Shown piece after piece: positions 63,474 to 64,000 of a stretch of 64,000 nt of DNA (its first letter is position 1; each line of letters starts with the position of its first letter). A program made the translations under genes and the position numbers. The notes under the pieces are model-generated. The model was not told the DNA's origin and did not search any database. It saw only the letters and a program-made list of their open reading frames with translations. Where the stretch lies: the NCBI GenBank assembly GCA_017415995.1, contig JAFQDN010000004.1:17427-81426 (forward strand), given 5' to 3'. This stretch comes from Akkermansia sp. GTDB lineage: Bacteria; Verrucomicrobiota; Verrucomicrobiia; Verrucomicrobiales; Akkermansiaceae.

Positions 63474-64000
63474 TCAGTGGCGTTTGTTCCACCAGTTCAG
63501 GTTTGCGCGGCACTTAGCACACCCCACATTAGCACCGCGAATCAGGGCTTTGTGAGTTGCACTGCCACGAATAGCGACTTTCACAGCCGCATTACTCGGG
63601 CACACATGGGTACGCAAGGCTTCATCGCGTGCCTGTTGGCGCTCCTCCCACCATATCAGATTTTCGCGACAACGCGGGCACCCCAGCGATGCCCCGTATT
63701 GAACATCTCGGTGGGTGGCACTGCCGCGAATAACTGCCTGCACCTCTTGGTTGGAATGACACCGATGAGGGGGCACAGCCCCGGCCGGCTGAGCAGGAGC
63801 AACAGTTTGCGCAGGGGCAGATGTTTGTTCTTGCGGGCGTGCAGCAGGAGGAGTTGCCTTAGGCTCACTCACCTTCGGTTCCTCCGTACCGGGAGAAAAA
63901 ACGGATCTTTCATGATTCGAGGCAGGTACACCGTAGCGCTCCTGATTATGGCGTTGCAACCATTCCATATTGGATTTGCACCTCGTGCAGCCCTGCTCCG
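63474..64000 (-). CDS. HxC...CxxC module protein, 5' end outside window
   Basis: The frame stays open to the right edge. Upstream of the Met at 63968 it reads EQGCTRCKSNMEWL, a third copy of a motif repeated later as GCPRCRENLIWW and GCAKCRANLNWW, so the true start lies beyond 64000. The visible ~175 residues hold two full ~45-residue modules, each HxC, then IRGSATH, then GCx(R/K)CRxNLxWW, after a Pro/Ala/Gln linker. The four Cys/His per module suggest zinc. The gene ends 14 bp before the start of the neighbouring module protein, so the two are likely co-transcribed. Function unknown. Confidence 0.75.
   Translation of the reverse strand, partial: EQGCTRCKSNMEWLQRHNQERYGVPASNHERSVFSPGTEEPKVSEPKATPPAARPQEQTSAPAQTVAPAQPAGAVPPHRCHSNQEVQAVIRGSATHRDVQYGASLGCPRCRENLIWWEERQQARDEALRTHVCPSNAAVKVAIRGSATHKALIRGANVGCAKCRANLNWWNKRH

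Noticed and set aside
1..64000. tRNA or rRNA genes
   Set aside because: I looked for T-arm-like GTTCRA motifs with an acceptor stem on both strands and for conserved rRNA segments, and found nothing convincing.

Overview
The window reads as ordinary chromosome of a Gram-negative bacterium, most likely a Verrucomicrobiota member of the Akkermansia type. The support is a secretin, several lipobox proteins, a signal-peptide GH20 N-acetylhexosaminidase of the mucin or chitin type, a GGGtGRT/NifU-like pair, a DUF2851 protein, a sigma-70 factor with a long Lys/Ala/Pro-rich tail, and moderate GC that drops in accessory genes. This taxonomic call is inference; no rRNA or tRNA gene was recognised.

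Layout. 0-10 kb: the end of an OlsB-like acyltransferase, hemC, a STAS protein and a DUF2851 protein on +; then on - an ion channel / octaheme lipoprotein / CvpA-like cluster and hisG-hisIE. 9-20 kb, on -: a secretin / bitopic protein / acyltransferase / folD operon, rpoD and hisD. 19-27 kb, on +: an AguB-like amidase, a Gfo/Idh/MocA oxidoreductase, hrpA, and two small lipoproteins with a translationally coupled radical SAM/SPASM enzyme. 27-36 kb: the GGGtGRT/NifU-like pair, a transmembrane Ser/Thr kinase, a D,D-carboxypeptidase, an 867-residue protein of unknown type and a GtrII-like membrane protein. 36-46 kb: typA, an ankyrin protein, a C_GCAxxG_C_C protein, a GYF-repeat-DUF805 protein, an ABC-F ATPase, a triheme peroxidase with a repetitive tail and a WalJ-like hydrolase. 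46-54 kb: a giant caspase-ankyrin-Sel1 lipoprotein, then GH20 with a Sel1-like partner. 54-64 kb: a BASS-type transporter, a PgpH-like HD phosphodiesterase, a YD-like repeat protein, an intact phage capsid gene with no other phage genes around it, a short UvrA paralogue, and two adjacent proteins built from a repeated HxC...CxxC module.

Expression. Consensus-like promoters (TTGACA-like, 16-18 bp, TATAAT-like) can be read in front of many genes. In at least eight genes the -10 box ends only 6-12 bp before the start codon, so the predicted transcripts are leaderless or nearly so. Strong Shine-Dalgarno sequences are scarce throughout. These promoters also settle start codons for hemC, hisD, rpoD, the C_GCAxxG_C_C gene, the GYF gene, the ABC-F gene and the capsid gene.

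The most unusual parts are the caspase-ankyrin-Sel1 lipoprotein, the lipoprotein/radical SAM set, the orphan capsid gene, the HxC/CxxC module pair at the right edge, the calcium-channel-like selectivity filter in the ion channel, and the apparent doubling of sigma region 1.1 in RpoD. Coding tandem repeats (24, 42 and 48 nt units) occur in three separate genes.
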